Translations under genes and position numbers: made by a program
In this document: positions 44,794 to 53,706 of the stretch, in pieces
Layout of the letters: the number at the start of each line of letters is the position of its first letter
Numbering within the stretch: position 1 is the stretch's first letter
The notes under the pieces: generated by a model
Database searches by the model: none
Told to the model about the DNA's origin: nothing
Seen by the model: the letters and a program-made list of their open reading frames with translations, nothing else
From: CAYLRY01 sp964386535
GTDB lineage: Bacteria > Chloroflexota > Dehalococcoidia > Dehalococcoidales > UBA3254
Length of the DNA stretch: 64,000 nt
Reading direction: 5' to 3'
Assembly: GCA_964386535.1 (NCBI GenBank)
Contig: CAYLRY010000006.1
Span: 1 to 64,000 of the forward strand

Positions 44794-45001
44794 AATTTTC
44801 CCTTCAGGTAAAAAGCAATTATTCAATTAGCCTTATGATATCTTTCGCCGCTTTTAGTTTTGCCTTGTTTGAGCGAAAGGGGGCCTGCATGCCGGCATAA
44901 TAGCTTATTCTCAACATTTCAACATTAGAGATTGATGCCGCAAGCGGCAATTGACATTGTTTCAGCCAGGTTAAAACGATAGACAGATACGATCAGCGTA
45001 T

Positions 45002-45030
45002 TTGACAGGGATTCAGGTTTCTGGTAAAAT
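45002..45030 (+). promoter_or_regulatory. Promoter of the iclR-FAD oxidoreductase-solute-binding group
   Basis: Consensus TTGACA, 17 bases, then TAAAAT. It lies 57 bases before the iclR ATG, with the palindromic operator between. Confidence 0.65.
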
Positions 45031-45055
45031 TTTGCCGATTTCTATAATCCGGCAT

Positions 45056-45076
45056 ATTTCAATATTTGAAATTTCA
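45056..45076. promoter_or_regulatory. Overlapping palindromes, probable IclR operator
   Basis: ATTTCAA-TAT-TTGAAAT (45056-45072) overlaps TGAAATTTCA (45067-45076). Both are perfect dyads downstream of the -10 box and just before the iclR start, a position for autorepression. Confidence 0.5.
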
Positions 45077-45086
45077 GTAGGATTCA

Positions 45087-45884
45087 ATGGAGAATATTTC
45101 CAAGACCGTCAATAAAGCTCTGGATGTTCTGGAAATCTTCCTGCAAAAGGATGGAGATTTCAGATTAGCCGAACTGGCAGGTCTGACAGGCCTGGATAGA
45201 GCCACTACTTACAGGCTGGTTTCCACACTGGTCAAAAGGAGATTCCTGCATCAAACCAGGAAAAACGGTAAGTATTCGCTGGGTTTAAAAATGATTGATT
45301 GCAGCTTTGCCATAAGAAGGAACCTGAAATATATTGATCTGGCATACCTGTACCTGGGAAGACTCAATTCAACCCAAAAAGCAGCGGTTAACTTAACCAT
45401 ACTGGATGAAGATAAATCGCTGGTGATTGAAGAGATAGGCATCTCCTCAAAGGGTTTGCCTGCTTTTACCGGAGAGACTAAAAGGCTGCCTTTATATGCA
45501 ACAGCCTGCGGGAAGATATTTCTGGCCTTTATGACTGGGGAAGAAAGGAAAGCGTTTTACCGCCGGAATATCCTCAAACCTTATACTAAAAATACAAAAA
45601 CAGATATAGCCTGTCTAGAACAAGAACTGGAGATGATTCGTAAAGATGGAATTGCCTACGATAGGCAGGACTATAAAATTGGTTTGTGGACGATGGCAGT
45701 TCCGGTTTATGACGGGTTTGGAAATGTCAAAGCAGCAGCCAGTATAATTTTACCTCCGGGGCGAACTGATCGGGATAGTATGGCATCCTTTGGATTAGCT
45801 CTGAAAAATTGCGCCGGTGAGCTTTCTAGGGCTATCAAGCAGCTTGAATCGAATAAAGAGGCTTATCCGGATCAGATAAGGTAA
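45087..45884 (+). CDS. IclR family transcriptional regulator
   Basis: A 265-residue regulator with an N-terminal winged HTH (FRLAELAGLTGLDRATTYRLV, about 20-50) and a C-terminal effector-binding domain (about 85-250; LPLYATACGKIFLAFM). It normally controls catabolism of aromatic or other organic acids in response to a small molecule. It probably controls the FAD oxidoreductase and solute-binding genes that follow, and itself through the palindrome at 45056. It lies 64 bases before the next gene. Confidence 0.93.
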   Translation: MENISKTVNKALDVLEIFLQKDGDFRLAELAGLTGLDRATTYRLVSTLVKRRFLHQTRKNGKYSLGLKMIDCSFAIRRNLKYIDLAYLYLGRLNSTQKAAVNLTILDEDKSLVIEEIGISSKGLPAFTGETKRLPLYATACGKIFLAFMTGEERKAFYRRNILKPYTKNTKTDIACLEQELEMIRKDGIAYDRQDYKIGLWTMAVPVYDGFGNVKAAASIILPPGRTDRDSMASFGLALKNCAGELSRAIKQLESNKEAYPDQIR

Positions 45885-45948
45885 AGGTCATACTTTCTCG
45901 ATTTACCAGATAGACAACGATGAGTATTAAGTTTTAAGGAGGAAACAT

Positions 45949-47316
45949 TTGTCAGATAAGTTATTAATGAAAACAGTTCATGAAACCATGGAGACAAAGG
46001 TCTGTTATGAAGCAGATGTAATTGTGGTAGGAGGAGGTCCGGGAGGGCACTCAGCCGCTGTAGCGGCAGCCCGCAGCGGAGCTCGGACAGCTCTCCTTGA
46101 GAGGTACGGTCATCTGGGTGGAATGGCCACCGGCGGCATTGTGATTCAAATACCGCATATGAGTGATGGAGGCAAGCAGCCACAGATTGCCGGCCTTTGT
46201 TTGGAGTGGCTGGAGAGGCTGGATGTGATCGGCGGTACCCTGCGTCCCAGGATGGAAGATCTGGGTTCCACTGAACCAGGCCTGGTTACCCGTTGGAAAC
46301 GCTTTATGGGTAATGTCAATAACGGGCGTATTGAGCATACCGCCTGGGTAGATCCCGAACTATTGAAGTGTGTTTTAAATGATATGGTTGGTGAAGCCGG
46401 GATTAAGCTACTTTTACATTCCTGGGGAACAAGGGCAATAGTAGAAAATGGGAATGTGGTGGGGGTAGTTTTTGAAAGCAAGTCCGGACGCCAGGCGGTA
46501 CTGGGCAAGATCATCATTGACGGCACCGGCGACGGGGATCTTTTACCTTCAGCAGGCGCTGAGTTTGACGGCTCGTATGACCGATCAATAAGGAGTTCCA
46601 TGCTGGCTCTGGTATTCCGGTTGGGTAATTGCGACTATCAGAAGCTGTGTGATTTTAAAGAAGCTAATCCCGGTAAATATGATGAACTGATGAAGGAATT
46701 GGCGAAGGTGGCGGGTACCCGTTTGCTGCCGTTACCGAGCCCCAGAAACGATGTTCTCTGGATCAATAACTGGATACCTGACCTGGACTGTACAAAGGTG
46801 GAGGACCTGACCAAGCTGGAGGTAGAGATGCGGAAAATAATGCTGCGGGGCCATAAGTTCTTAAAGGAGAATGTACCCACCTTCGAGAATAGTTTCATTC
46901 TGGATACAGCTTCTCAAACCGGCACACGAGGTAGCCGGAGACTGGTTGGAGAATACTGGATAACCAAAGAAGATCTTGATAGCGGGAAAAAGCACGAAGA
47001 TACGGTGGCGGTGATTCCCAGGCTTGGACCACCCGGGGGCGGACGTTTTGTGTATTTCCCATACCGGGCACTGGTGCCAAAGACAGTAGAAGGGCTGCTG
47101 GTAGCCGGACGCAGCTTCTCCTCGGATGCCCAGGCCAATAATATGATTAATCTGATACCACATTGCATCGCCATGGGACAGGCAGCCGGGACAGCGGCAG
47201 CTCTGGCAGTTAACCAGGGAATCAGCCCCCGCAGGGTAGATTATACATTGTTGCAAAACAACCTGCTGAAACAGGGAGTACCTTTACCAGGCGTGGAAAT
47301 AAAGGTTAAGGCATAA
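45949..47316 (+). CDS. FAD-dependent oxidoreductase (FAD_oxidored type)
   Basis: A 455-residue flavoprotein with an N-terminal FAD fold VIVVGGGPGGHSAAVAA (about residues 21-37), a second ADP-binding stretch LLERYGHLGGMATGG, and a C-terminal GLLVAGRSFSSDAQ. The start is TTG at 45949, with AAGGAGG 6 bases upstream, a clear call. It resembles fumarate reductase/succinate dehydrogenase-like dehydrogenases of organic substrates; the substrate is unknown. It is probably co-transcribed with iclR. Confidence 0.88.
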   Translation: MSDKLLMKTVHETMETKVCYEADVIVVGGGPGGHSAAVAAARSGARTALLERYGHLGGMATGGIVIQIPHMSDGGKQPQIAGLCLEWLERLDVIGGTLRPRMEDLGSTEPGLVTRWKRFMGNVNNGRIEHTAWVDPELLKCVLNDMVGEAGIKLLLHSWGTRAIVENGNVVGVVFESKSGRQAVLGKIIIDGTGDGDLLPSAGAEFDGSYDRSIRSSMLALVFRLGNCDYQKLCDFKEANPGKYDELMKELAKVAGTRLLPLPSPRNDVLWINNWIPDLDCTKVEDLTKLEVEMRKIMLRGHKFLKENVPTFENSFILDTASQTGTRGSRRLVGEYWITKEDLDSGKKHEDTVAVIPRLGPPGGGRFVYFPYRALVPKTVEGLLVAGRSFSSDAQANNMINLIPHCIAMGQAAGTAAALAVNQGISPRRVDYTLLQNNLLKQGVPLPGVEIKVKA

Positions 47317-47460
47317 GCCAGCCTGTTAACTCAAAGACCTTATTATACAGGTGATAATGGTCCAAGATTGGGCTAATGCTAAGGGTGATGAGTTAATACA
47401 AAAATGAAAGCTCGCGGTGATAATAGTATATAATCGGTAATCTATATAAGGAGGTTTTTG

Positions 47461-49155
47461 ATGAATAAAAAAATGGTTGTCCTAATAGCTATTATCTTAT
47501 TTGCCAGCCTGGCGCTGGCAGCTTGTGGTACTGCTGAAACATCTACTGCGCCTCCTGCGTCCACCACACAAACTGCTATAGCAACCACTACCAAAGCCCC
47601 GGTGGTTACCACTACCGCGGCGCCTGTGGTGACCAGTGCTCCAACAAGTGTGGCGAAGACTACTACTGCGCCTGTTGCCACATCTAAACCACCTGCGACC
47701 ACGGCAGGTCCGCAGCAATATGGCGGAGTACTAAAAATTATCGTTTCAGGTTCTCCGCTTATGCTGGGCGATCCGCCTTTAATGACTGATTCCAACTCTA
47801 TTATGGGCTCCATACCCTGTCTTCAATCTCTGGTTTTTTCAGATAATGCAGGCCAGATGCAGGGAGTACTGGCCACTGACTGGACAATTGCTGAGGATGG
47901 TAAGTCCATTACCTTGAATTTGAGAAAAGGGGTCAAATTCCATGATGGTACGGATTTCAATGCACAGGCTGCCAAATGGAATTTGGATAGGTTTTTAGCT
48001 TCAAAAAGATCGGAAGCCGCCCAATGGGATAGTATTGAAGTGATTAATGATTACACTATTAAACTTAAGCTAAAGTCATTTCAGAACACTATCCTCAACG
48101 GACTGGAAGGCCTTGCAGGTGCTATGGTCTCGCCTACTGCTGGTCAGAAAAACGGGGCTGACTGGATGAAATTGAACCCGGTGGGCACCGGTCCCTATAA
48201 ACTCAAGAATTTTTCACGTGATGTTACTTTGGAATACACACGTTTTGATGACTACTGGGGAGGTAAACCCTATCTTGATGGCATTCAGTTTTTCTATATC
48301 GCAGATGGCACAACCGCTCAGTTGGCCTTTCAATCCGGGGTAGCTGATGTAGTTTCCACCATGACTGACAGCGTAACAGCAGACCTGTTAAAGCGGGGCT
48401 TCAGGATGGAAAAGCGTCCCGGCGCCATGATGAACCTGATCCCGGACAGCAAGCATTCCACTTCACCTTTTGCAGATGTCAAGGTACGTCAGGCCGTTTC
48501 TTATGCAATTGACCGCCAGGGCATATCCAATACCCTGGGTTATGGTCTATGGGAGGTGGTGGACCAACCGGCTATAGGTAACCATTTCGGCCGTGTGGAT
48601 AACAGCCCTTATAAATATGACGTAGCTAAAGCTAAACAGCTTTTAAAGGAGTCCGGTTATCCCAACGGCGTTAAGGCCAGTATTATCTCCGCCAGTACCT
48701 TTGCCAGAGACCCTTTGGTGGCTATTCAGGCCCAGCTTGCGGCAGTCGGAATCAATCTGGAACTGAAAATCGTGGAATTTGCCGCCTGGAATGACTATGT
48801 CTTAAAAGGATGGGACAATGCACTGCTCTGGGTGACGCAGGGCGCTACGGATACCAACTATGTGGCTTTTCTGGACCGATATTACGGCGCTAAAACCACC
48901 CGTTATCCCGTCATGCAGAAGCCGGCAGGCCTGACTGATCTGATAGATAAAGCACTGGCGACTCCGGATTTTGCTACGGAGAAAAGCCTCTGCCAGCAGG
49001 CCGTAAGGATGATATTGGACGATTGTACAGCTATTCCGGTATATGCGGGCAGCGCTGCCTATGTAATGACGGATAAGCCCCGCGACACGTACTTTAGTAA
49101 TCTGGGAGGTTCAGGTTTTCGCTGGTCGGCTGAAAAAGCCTGGTTAAGCAAGTAA
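47461..49155 (+). CDS. ABC transporter substrate-binding lipoprotein, family 5 (oligopeptide/nickel type)
   Basis: A 564-residue lipoprotein: signal peptide with lipobox LAAC (Cys20), a long Thr/Ala/Pro/Val linker (about 22-85), and a family-5 binding domain (WTIAEDGKSITLNLRKGVKFHDG; AVSYAIDRQGI). AAGGAGG lies 6 bases before the ATG at 47461. No permease or ATPase genes follow, so it is an orphan binding protein or works with components elsewhere. The linker suggests it stands off the membrane. Likely substrates are the organic compound oxidised by the neighbour, or peptides (inference). Confidence 0.9.
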   Translation: MNKKMVVLIAIILFASLALAACGTAETSTAPPASTTQTAIATTTKAPVVTTTAAPVVTSAPTSVAKTTTAPVATSKPPATTAGPQQYGGVLKIIVSGSPLMLGDPPLMTDSNSIMGSIPCLQSLVFSDNAGQMQGVLATDWTIAEDGKSITLNLRKGVKFHDGTDFNAQAAKWNLDRFLASKRSEAAQWDSIEVINDYTIKLKLKSFQNTILNGLEGLAGAMVSPTAGQKNGADWMKLNPVGTGPYKLKNFSRDVTLEYTRFDDYWGGKPYLDGIQFFYIADGTTAQLAFQSGVADVVSTMTDSVTADLLKRGFRMEKRPGAMMNLIPDSKHSTSPFADVKVRQAVSYAIDRQGISNTLGYGLWEVVDQPAIGNHFGRVDNSPYKYDVAKAKQLLKESGYPNGVKASIISASTFARDPLVAIQAQLAAVGINLELKIVEFAAWNDYVLKGWDNALLWVTQGATDTNYVAFLDRYYGAKTTRYPVMQKPAGLTDLIDKALATPDFATEKSLCQQAVRMILDDCTAIPVYAGSAAYVMTDKPRDTYFSNLGGSGFRWSAEKAWLSK

Positions 49156-49200
49156 TTTATCTTCCAATAAAGGGGAATATTATCCAGGTCAAAAATTAAA

Positions 49201-49251
49201 AACAACCGCTATCCGGAACTGATTCGGGCCTTGTTAAGGATAGCGGTTGTT
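49201..49251 (+). terminator. Strong hairpin, probable terminator of the solute-binding gene
   Basis: AACAACCGCTATCC and GGATAGCGGTTGTT form a perfect 14-bp stem around a 23-base loop, followed by AATATTTTA. The long loop and weak T-run make it unusual as a terminator; it may also be an RNA structure. Confidence 0.55.
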
Positions 49252-49372
49252 AATATTTTAAAATATTAGAAATAGAGTCCATATTTCGTTAGGGAGGGGA
49301 TTTCGGTAGGATGGCCCTACCTGTAAAAACGTTATTTCAGGTGTAAACAGGGAAAATGGGTAAAAAAGGGTA

Positions 49373-49401
49373 TTACCAAGATAGAAAAAAAGGATTATAA
49401 T
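49373..49401 (+). promoter_or_regulatory. Promoter of the small ORF-ftsA pair
   Basis: TTACCA, 17 bases, then consensus TATAAT (49396-49401), about 120 bases before the 71-residue ORF. The leader then holds the 10-bp hairpin. Confidence 0.45.
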
Positions 49402-49406
49402 AGGAA

Positions 49407-49442
49407 AAGTCAAACGCCATCGGATAAGCTTTCGTTTGACTT
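49407..49442 (+). promoter_or_regulatory. 10-bp leader stem-loop upstream of the ftsA pair
   Basis: AAGTCAAACG and CGTTTGACTT are perfect arms around a 16-base loop (CCATCGGATAAGCTTT). It begins six bases after the -10 box, so it is at the very 5' end of the transcript. Confidence 0.4.
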
Positions 49443-49520
49443 ATTGGGAATTACAGGCATTAAAGGTGCAAAATAAAGTCCTCCAGGGCTTTAAATCAGG
49501 AATAGATTTGATAAGGAGAA

Positions 49521-49736
49521 ATGATGGGCACCGCAATTGATTTTAAAAAGCAAATGACCGAGATCGTCTACATTAACATTCCGGGTCCAGCCGAGCCGAC
49601 TCCGGGAATGAGTGGGGGTGAATTGCTCCACGGTTTTCTGGCAGAGCTTAAAAAAATGCAGGATCCGAATATGAAGAAATGGTTTGAAGAACTGTGCATC
49701 AAATGGAATGTGCATTATAAAGAAGAGCGGGGTTAA
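49521..49736 (+). CDS. Small hypothetical protein upstream of ftsA
   Basis: A 71-residue soluble protein (MGTAIDFKKQMTEIVYIN...FLAELKKMQDPNMKKWFEEL). AAGGAG precedes an ATGATG. I do not recognise it. It has mixed charge and no signal or membrane segment. It is 37 bases upstream of ftsA and probably co-transcribed, which suggests but does not show a link to cell division. Confidence 0.65.
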   Translation: MMGTAIDFKKQMTEIVYINIPGPAEPTPGMSGGELLHGFLAELKKMQDPNMKKWFEELCIKWNVHYKEERG

Positions 49737-49773
49737 TTAAGTTAAAAAATAGAGTTCAAATACGGATAATAAA

Positions 49774-50970
49774 ATGAAAAAGAAAATTGCAGCTATTGAC
49801 GTTGGTACGACCAAAGTGTGCACCATCATGGGCACGCTGGATAGTTCTACGGGCTTGAGAGTTCTGGGAGTCGGCATAGCCCCTTCCCATGGAATAGAAA
49901 AAGCCCTGGTTGCTGATGCTAATAAAGCCAAAGAGTCAATTCGCGAATCAATCCGTAAAGCAGAACAGATGGCCGGTTACAGGCTTGAATCAGCCTATGT
50001 TGGGGTTACCGGCAGACATATTACTTCCATGAATAGCAAGGGGACCATCGCTATCACCCGCGCCGATATGCTGGTTAAACAAGAAGATCTGAAACGGGCT
50101 CTAAATGTGGCGCTGAATGTTCAAATTCCACAGGAGCAAAAAATACTACATGTAATACCTCGTTCGTATAGCCTGGATGGCCATGAGGTTAAAAATCCTG
50201 TAGGCATGAATGGGGCCGAACTTACAGTGGAAGTACATCTTATTTCCGCCTCATTAGCATCGGTGCAAAATCTGGTTAAACTTATTAAGAGCCTTGGTGT
50301 CAATGTTGAGGACCTGGTTTTGGAACCGCTGGCTAGTGCCGAAGCTGTACTTGCACCTGAAGAAAAAGAGGCGGGTGTTCTTTTAGCTGATATTGGCGGA
50401 GGCACCACAGACATTGCCATAATAAAGGATGGCAGTATATATCATACTTCCGTTTTACCAGCAGCCGGTCATCAAATAACTACAGATATTACAGCAGGCC
50501 TGGGCATATCATACGAATTGGCGGAGGAAATAAAGAAAAAATACGGGACTCTGGTTCAAAACGAAGAGATAGATCCTCAGAAAACGGTTGGTGAAGAAGG
50601 GCATGTAGTCAATTACGGCGCTTTATGCGAAATCATACAAGCCCGTGTAGAAGAAATAATCCGTTTAGTGCTACTTGATTTGCCCGGCAACAAAGAGGGG
50701 CTGATTCCAGCAGGAATCGTTCTTACCGGCGGCTGCGCAAATATTCAGGGTATTGTGGAGGTTACAGGAAAATTAAGCAAGATGCCGGTTAGAGTAGGAA
50801 CCCCCACCACTTTAAGCGGAGTCTCAATTGAGGCTTTGAAGGATCCAGCCTATGCCACAAGCGTGGGATTGATAATCTGGAGTATGAACAATAAAGGGAC
50901 TTCAAACTGGTTCGGCAAACGCAAAGGTTTCCGCGGCTTCATAGACCAGATACTGGTCATTTTCAAATGA
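49774..50970 (+). CDS. ftsA: Cell division protein FtsA
   Basis: A 398-residue actin-like ATPase that tethers FtsZ to the membrane. The phosphate-1 motif AAIDVGTTKVCTIMG starts it, an SHS2/1C domain (about 80-165) follows, and phosphate-2 is ADIGGGTTDIAI near residue 210. The adenosine motif is VLTGGCANIQG. A C-terminal amphipathic stretch (GFRGFIDQILVIFK) is the expected membrane anchor. No ftsZ follows; a strong hairpin does. It could alternatively be an FtsA-like paralogue such as PilM, but the SHS2 domain and tail favour FtsA. Confidence 0.87.
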   Translation: MKKKIAAIDVGTTKVCTIMGTLDSSTGLRVLGVGIAPSHGIEKALVADANKAKESIRESIRKAEQMAGYRLESAYVGVTGRHITSMNSKGTIAITRADMLVKQEDLKRALNVALNVQIPQEQKILHVIPRSYSLDGHEVKNPVGMNGAELTVEVHLISASLASVQNLVKLIKSLGVNVEDLVLEPLASAEAVLAPEEKEAGVLLADIGGGTTDIAIIKDGSIYHTSVLPAAGHQITTDITAGLGISYELAEEIKKKYGTLVQNEEIDPQKTVGEEGHVVNYGALCEIIQARVEEIIRLVLLDLPGNKEGLIPAGIVLTGGCANIQGIVEVTGKLSKMPVRVGTPTTLSGVSIEALKDPAYATSVGLIIWSMNNKGTSNWFGKRKGFRGFIDQILVIFK

Positions 50971-51001
50971 CCCATAAAAAAGTTTTAGAAAGTGGGTGAT
51001 A

Positions 51002-51045
51002 ATTACCAGATCCAGTTTGTATTAAATCAAACTGGATCTGGTAAT
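51002..51045. terminator. Perfect 18-bp hairpin, bidirectional terminator
   Basis: ATTACCAGATCCAGTTTG and its perfect inverse flank an 8-base AT loop. It lies between convergent ftsA and nitroreductase genes. There is no long T-run on either side, so termination strength is uncertain, but position fits. Confidence 0.65.
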
Positions 51046-51087
51046 GTGTTTCAACGGCAGGCAATTAACCGATGTATTTTAGTCTTT

Positions 51088-51654
51088 TTATTTTTGTCCG
51101 AATTTTTCATAAAACACAATTTCGGACATGTTTTTACGTGGGCGCGGATTAGGTTGAAATTCAGGATAACCCAGTGGAGTCATTTCAACCACGCAGAAAT
51201 TTCCGGATACCCCCAGTATGGAGGCAACTTTCTGAGCATCGAACAGCCCGACATGTACTGTTCCCAGGCCTAAAGAGGTGGCCGCCAGTACCAGGTTTTC
51301 CATGGCCAGAGCAACATCAAACATAAACCATCCATTACCTTTATCGGTAGACTCTTGACCCTGGAAATATCCTGAAATACCCATTTCAGCACAGGCAACA
51401 ATCAAAACAGGTGCAGTTTTGATTGCATTTACAGCCGGATTAGATCCTAAAGACGGATGAGCAGCCATGGTCTCGGCGATTTGAGTTTTGGTATTTTCAT
51501 CCCGAACCACAATAAACCTCCAGCACTGGGTATTAGCCCATGAAGGCGCCAGGCGGGCAGCCTCCAGAACGGTTTCAACTGTCCGGTCATCCACCGGATC
51601 AGGTTTATACTTGCGAATACTTCTGCGGTTTTTAATGGCTTCAATTACTTCCAT
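51088..51654 (-). CDS. Nitroreductase family protein
   Basis: A 188-residue FMN-binding, NAD(P)H-using reductase. The N-terminus MEVIEAIKNRRSIRKYKP carries the FMN phosphate-binding Arg residues; APSWANTQCWRFIVV and GTVHVGLF are further flavin-site motifs. The substrate (nitro compounds, flavin, or another electron acceptor) cannot be read. AGGAGG stands 5 bases before the ATG. It follows pcm by 8 bases and ends the xerD operon. Confidence 0.92.
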   Translation of the reverse strand: MEVIEAIKNRRSIRKYKPDPVDDRTVETVLEAARLAPSWANTQCWRFIVVRDENTKTQIAETMAAHPSLGSNPAVNAIKTAPVLIVACAEMGISGYFQGQESTDKGNGWFMFDVALAMENLVLAATSLGLGTVHVGLFDAQKVASILGVSGNFCVVEMTPLGYPEFQPNPRPRKNMSEIVFYEKFGQK

Positions 51655-51662
51655 GAGACCTC

Positions 51663-52301
51663 CTATCCATCTTTCCAGGCATCTTTATGAATTAGCGGAA
51701 CGAAACGGCATCCTCCTAAATTACGGTATACATTCCGTTCCACAGATTTTGTAATCTGAAACAGGTCCTGAATATCCCGTGAACCCACAGGAATGACCAT
51801 CCGTCCACCAATGGCCAACTGATCTAAAAGTTTATCTGGCACTTGAGGGGCGCCGGCAGTTACGATAATGGCATCATATGGAGATTCCTCCGCCCACCCA
51901 AGCTCTTCTTCCGTAAGAATAATTTTGATATTTTGGTAACCCAGGCTTTTCAGAATTTTTTTTGCTGATTCAGCCAGAGCGGGAAGACGCTCAGTAGAAA
52001 TCACTTCCCTTGCCAGTTCGGCCAGGATAGCAGCCTGATATCCGCTTCCGGTGCCGATTTCCAGTACTTTCTCGCTGCCTTTTAATTCAAGAGCCTCGGT
52101 CATCATAGCGATGATTAGAGGCTGTGATATCGACTGATGACAGCCAATGGGAAGAGGTTCATTAATATAAGCATAAATTTCAGCGTGGGTTGGAACAAAG
52201 CATTCACGGGGAACATGCGCCATAGCCGCTAAAACACGCTGGTCTTGAATCTCAGTCCTGAGATATTTAATTAGTTTTGCCCTCTCTCCTGCGAAATCCA
52301 T
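51663..52301 (-). CDS. pcm: Protein-L-isoaspartate O-methyltransferase
   Basis: It methylates damaged isoaspartyl residues to start their repair. Motifs: HVPRECFVP, the family signature QSISQPLIIAMMTEAL, SAM motif I VLEIGTGSGYQAAILA, and DAIIVTAGAPQVPD. I choose ATG 52301 (212 residues) because the longer frame to 52397 overlaps the small membrane gene, and the family normally starts about here. The ribosome binding site is weak, so coupling to the upstream gene (30 bases away) is likely. Confidence 0.93.
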   Translation of the reverse strand: MDFAGERAKLIKYLRTEIQDQRVLAAMAHVPRECFVPTHAEIYAYINEPLPIGCHQSISQPLIIAMMTEALELKGSEKVLEIGTGSGYQAAILAELAREVISTERLPALAESAKKILKSLGYQNIKIILTEEELGWAEESPYDAIIVTAGAPQVPDKLLDQLAIGGRMVIPVGSRDIQDLFQITKSVERNVYRNLGGCRFVPLIHKDAWKDG

Positions 52302-52330
52302 TGCAATATTATTTGAAGCCGGATCAATAG

Positions 52331-52597
52331 CTAATGCAGAAAGACATATAAAATTACCAGTATTACGGCTACGAGTAATGTAACCAGTCCGATCCACTTA
52401 ATCTCGCTAAAAATATAAGGATATGTTACCTCAGTGACGGCAATATTTCTAGCAGACGGGTTATTAGTGTTAACGGTCACTTCAGGACGGGCAAACGCAA
52501 CAGGTGGCGCACCCGCAGAGCTGGCTACAGGCCGGTTGACAGTAGTTTTGGCACTTTGAGAAATATTGCGACGATTACGCCTTGATTTTGCAGGCAT
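52331..52597 (-). CDS. Small tail-anchored membrane protein
   Basis: An 88-residue protein: a basic N-terminus (MPAKSRRNRRNISQ), a Ala/Pro/Val linker, and a C-terminal transmembrane helix (IGLVTLLVAVILVILYVFLH). AGGAGG stands 6 bases before the ATG, a clear start. It lies 10 bases after xerD and 29 before pcm. No family is recognised. The basic end could bind nucleic acid at the membrane (inference). Confidence 0.75.
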   Translation of the reverse strand: MPAKSRRNRRNISQSAKTTVNRPVASSAGAPPVAFARPEVTVNTNNPSARNIAVTEVTYPYIFSEIKWIGLVTLLVAVILVILYVFLH

Positions 52598-52607
52598 TCA
52601 GAACCTC

Positions 52608-53519
52608 CTATTTTGCTCTTGGATGAGATTTATCATAAGTTTTTCTGACATGGTCAGATGTCAGATGAGTGTAAACCTGAGTGGTAGAAATATTGGCATG
52701 GCCGAGTAATTCCTGAACCATACGCAGATCAGCTCCACCGTTAAGCATATGGGTAGCGAAGCTATGTCTCAGGGTATGGGGAGTAACATCCGCGTCTATA
52801 TTAGCTGCTTTGACATAGCCCTTTAGTATCTGCCACAGTCCCTGACGGGTTAATCTTTCACCGCGGACGTTTAAGAAAAGGGCTTTTTCAGTGGTATTAT
52901 TCTGGACTATCCTGGGTCTTCCGGTGATTAAATACTCTTTAATAGACTGTGCTGCCCGGGGATAAATTGGGATCATCCGCTCTTTATGCCCCTTACCGAA
53001 ACAACGCACAAAACCGCCTGCCGTATCTACATCGTCCACATTTAAAGATACCAGTTCACTGACCCTCATACCACTGGCATAAAGCAACTCCAACATAGCT
53101 TTATCTCTCATAGCTTCGGGAGTGGATTCTTTGGCTGGTTCTTCCAGCAAACGCCGCGCCTGGGCGACTGAGATGGGTTTTGGCAGGGCGCGTCCAACTT
53201 TTAACGAGGCAATATTTTCCGTGGGATTTTGCTGGACTTGATGCTCCTCTGTTAAGAACTTATAAAAAGATTTTGCTGCCGCAATTTTCCGGGCTAGTGT
53301 GGTTGAAGCATATTTTTTCTCTTTTAGAGCGAGCATATAATTTAGCATTTCCTGCCGGCCAAAATTATCCCACCCCGGCATTAATCCCCGTCTGGAACAG
53401 TCTTCTCTAATATAGTTCTCTAGCTGGTACAGGTCATTACGATAAGCATCTTCTGTATTTTTTGAGAATCCTTTTTCTACTACCAGATAGGTAAGAAAGC
53501 TGTCAATATTCTCTCTCAT
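52608..53519 (-). CDS. xerD: Tyrosine recombinase XerC/XerD
   Basis: A 303-residue site-specific recombinase that resolves chromosome dimers. Catalytic residues are R152 (SGMRVSEL), H248 and R251 (TPHTLRHSFATHML), H274 (LLGHANIS) and Y283 (TTQVYTHLT). The N-terminal SAM-like domain spans about 1-90. Length and motifs fit the chromosomal XerC/D class rather than a phage integrase, and there are no phage genes beside it. It heads the small operon to nitroreductase. Confidence 0.93.
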   Translation of the reverse strand: MRENIDSFLTYLVVEKGFSKNTEDAYRNDLYQLENYIREDCSRRGLMPGWDNFGRQEMLNYMLALKEKKYASTTLARKIAAAKSFYKFLTEEHQVQQNPTENIASLKVGRALPKPISVAQARRLLEEPAKESTPEAMRDKAMLELLYASGMRVSELVSLNVDDVDTAGGFVRCFGKGHKERMIPIYPRAAQSIKEYLITGRPRIVQNNTTEKALFLNVRGERLTRQGLWQILKGYVKAANIDADVTPHTLRHSFATHMLNGGADLRMVQELLGHANISTTQVYTHLTSDHVRKTYDKSHPRAK

Positions 53520-53706
53520 ACTTCTCCACCCAGAGTCATAATCATCTCATTTTAACATAACTTAAAATAAAAATCAGCTTTCCAGACAGGGATTAGAATC
53601 AGTATAATGAACATAAAGGATAAAATAACTCAACCTGAAAGAATTAGAATTTTGTTTTTAAATAGTCAAAAAAATCAAGACGTATAAATAAATAAAGGAG
53701 GCCAAG

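Larger units (their letters stand above)
49156..49520. other. Intergenic region with several stem-loops
   Basis: No gene seen. It holds the solute-binding gene terminator (49201-49251), a small GGTAGG/CCTACC hairpin (49305-49321), a promoter (49373-49401), and a 10-bp leader hairpin (49407-49442). Confidence 0.45.

Noticed and set aside
47442..47813. Minus-strand ORF rich in Val, Ala and Thr
   Set aside because: It is the complement of the Thr/Ala/Pro linker of the solute-binding lipoprotein, not a separate gene.
52608..53519. Phage or integron integrase
   Set aside because: Length and motifs fit chromosomal XerC/D, and no att-like repeats or phage genes lie around it.
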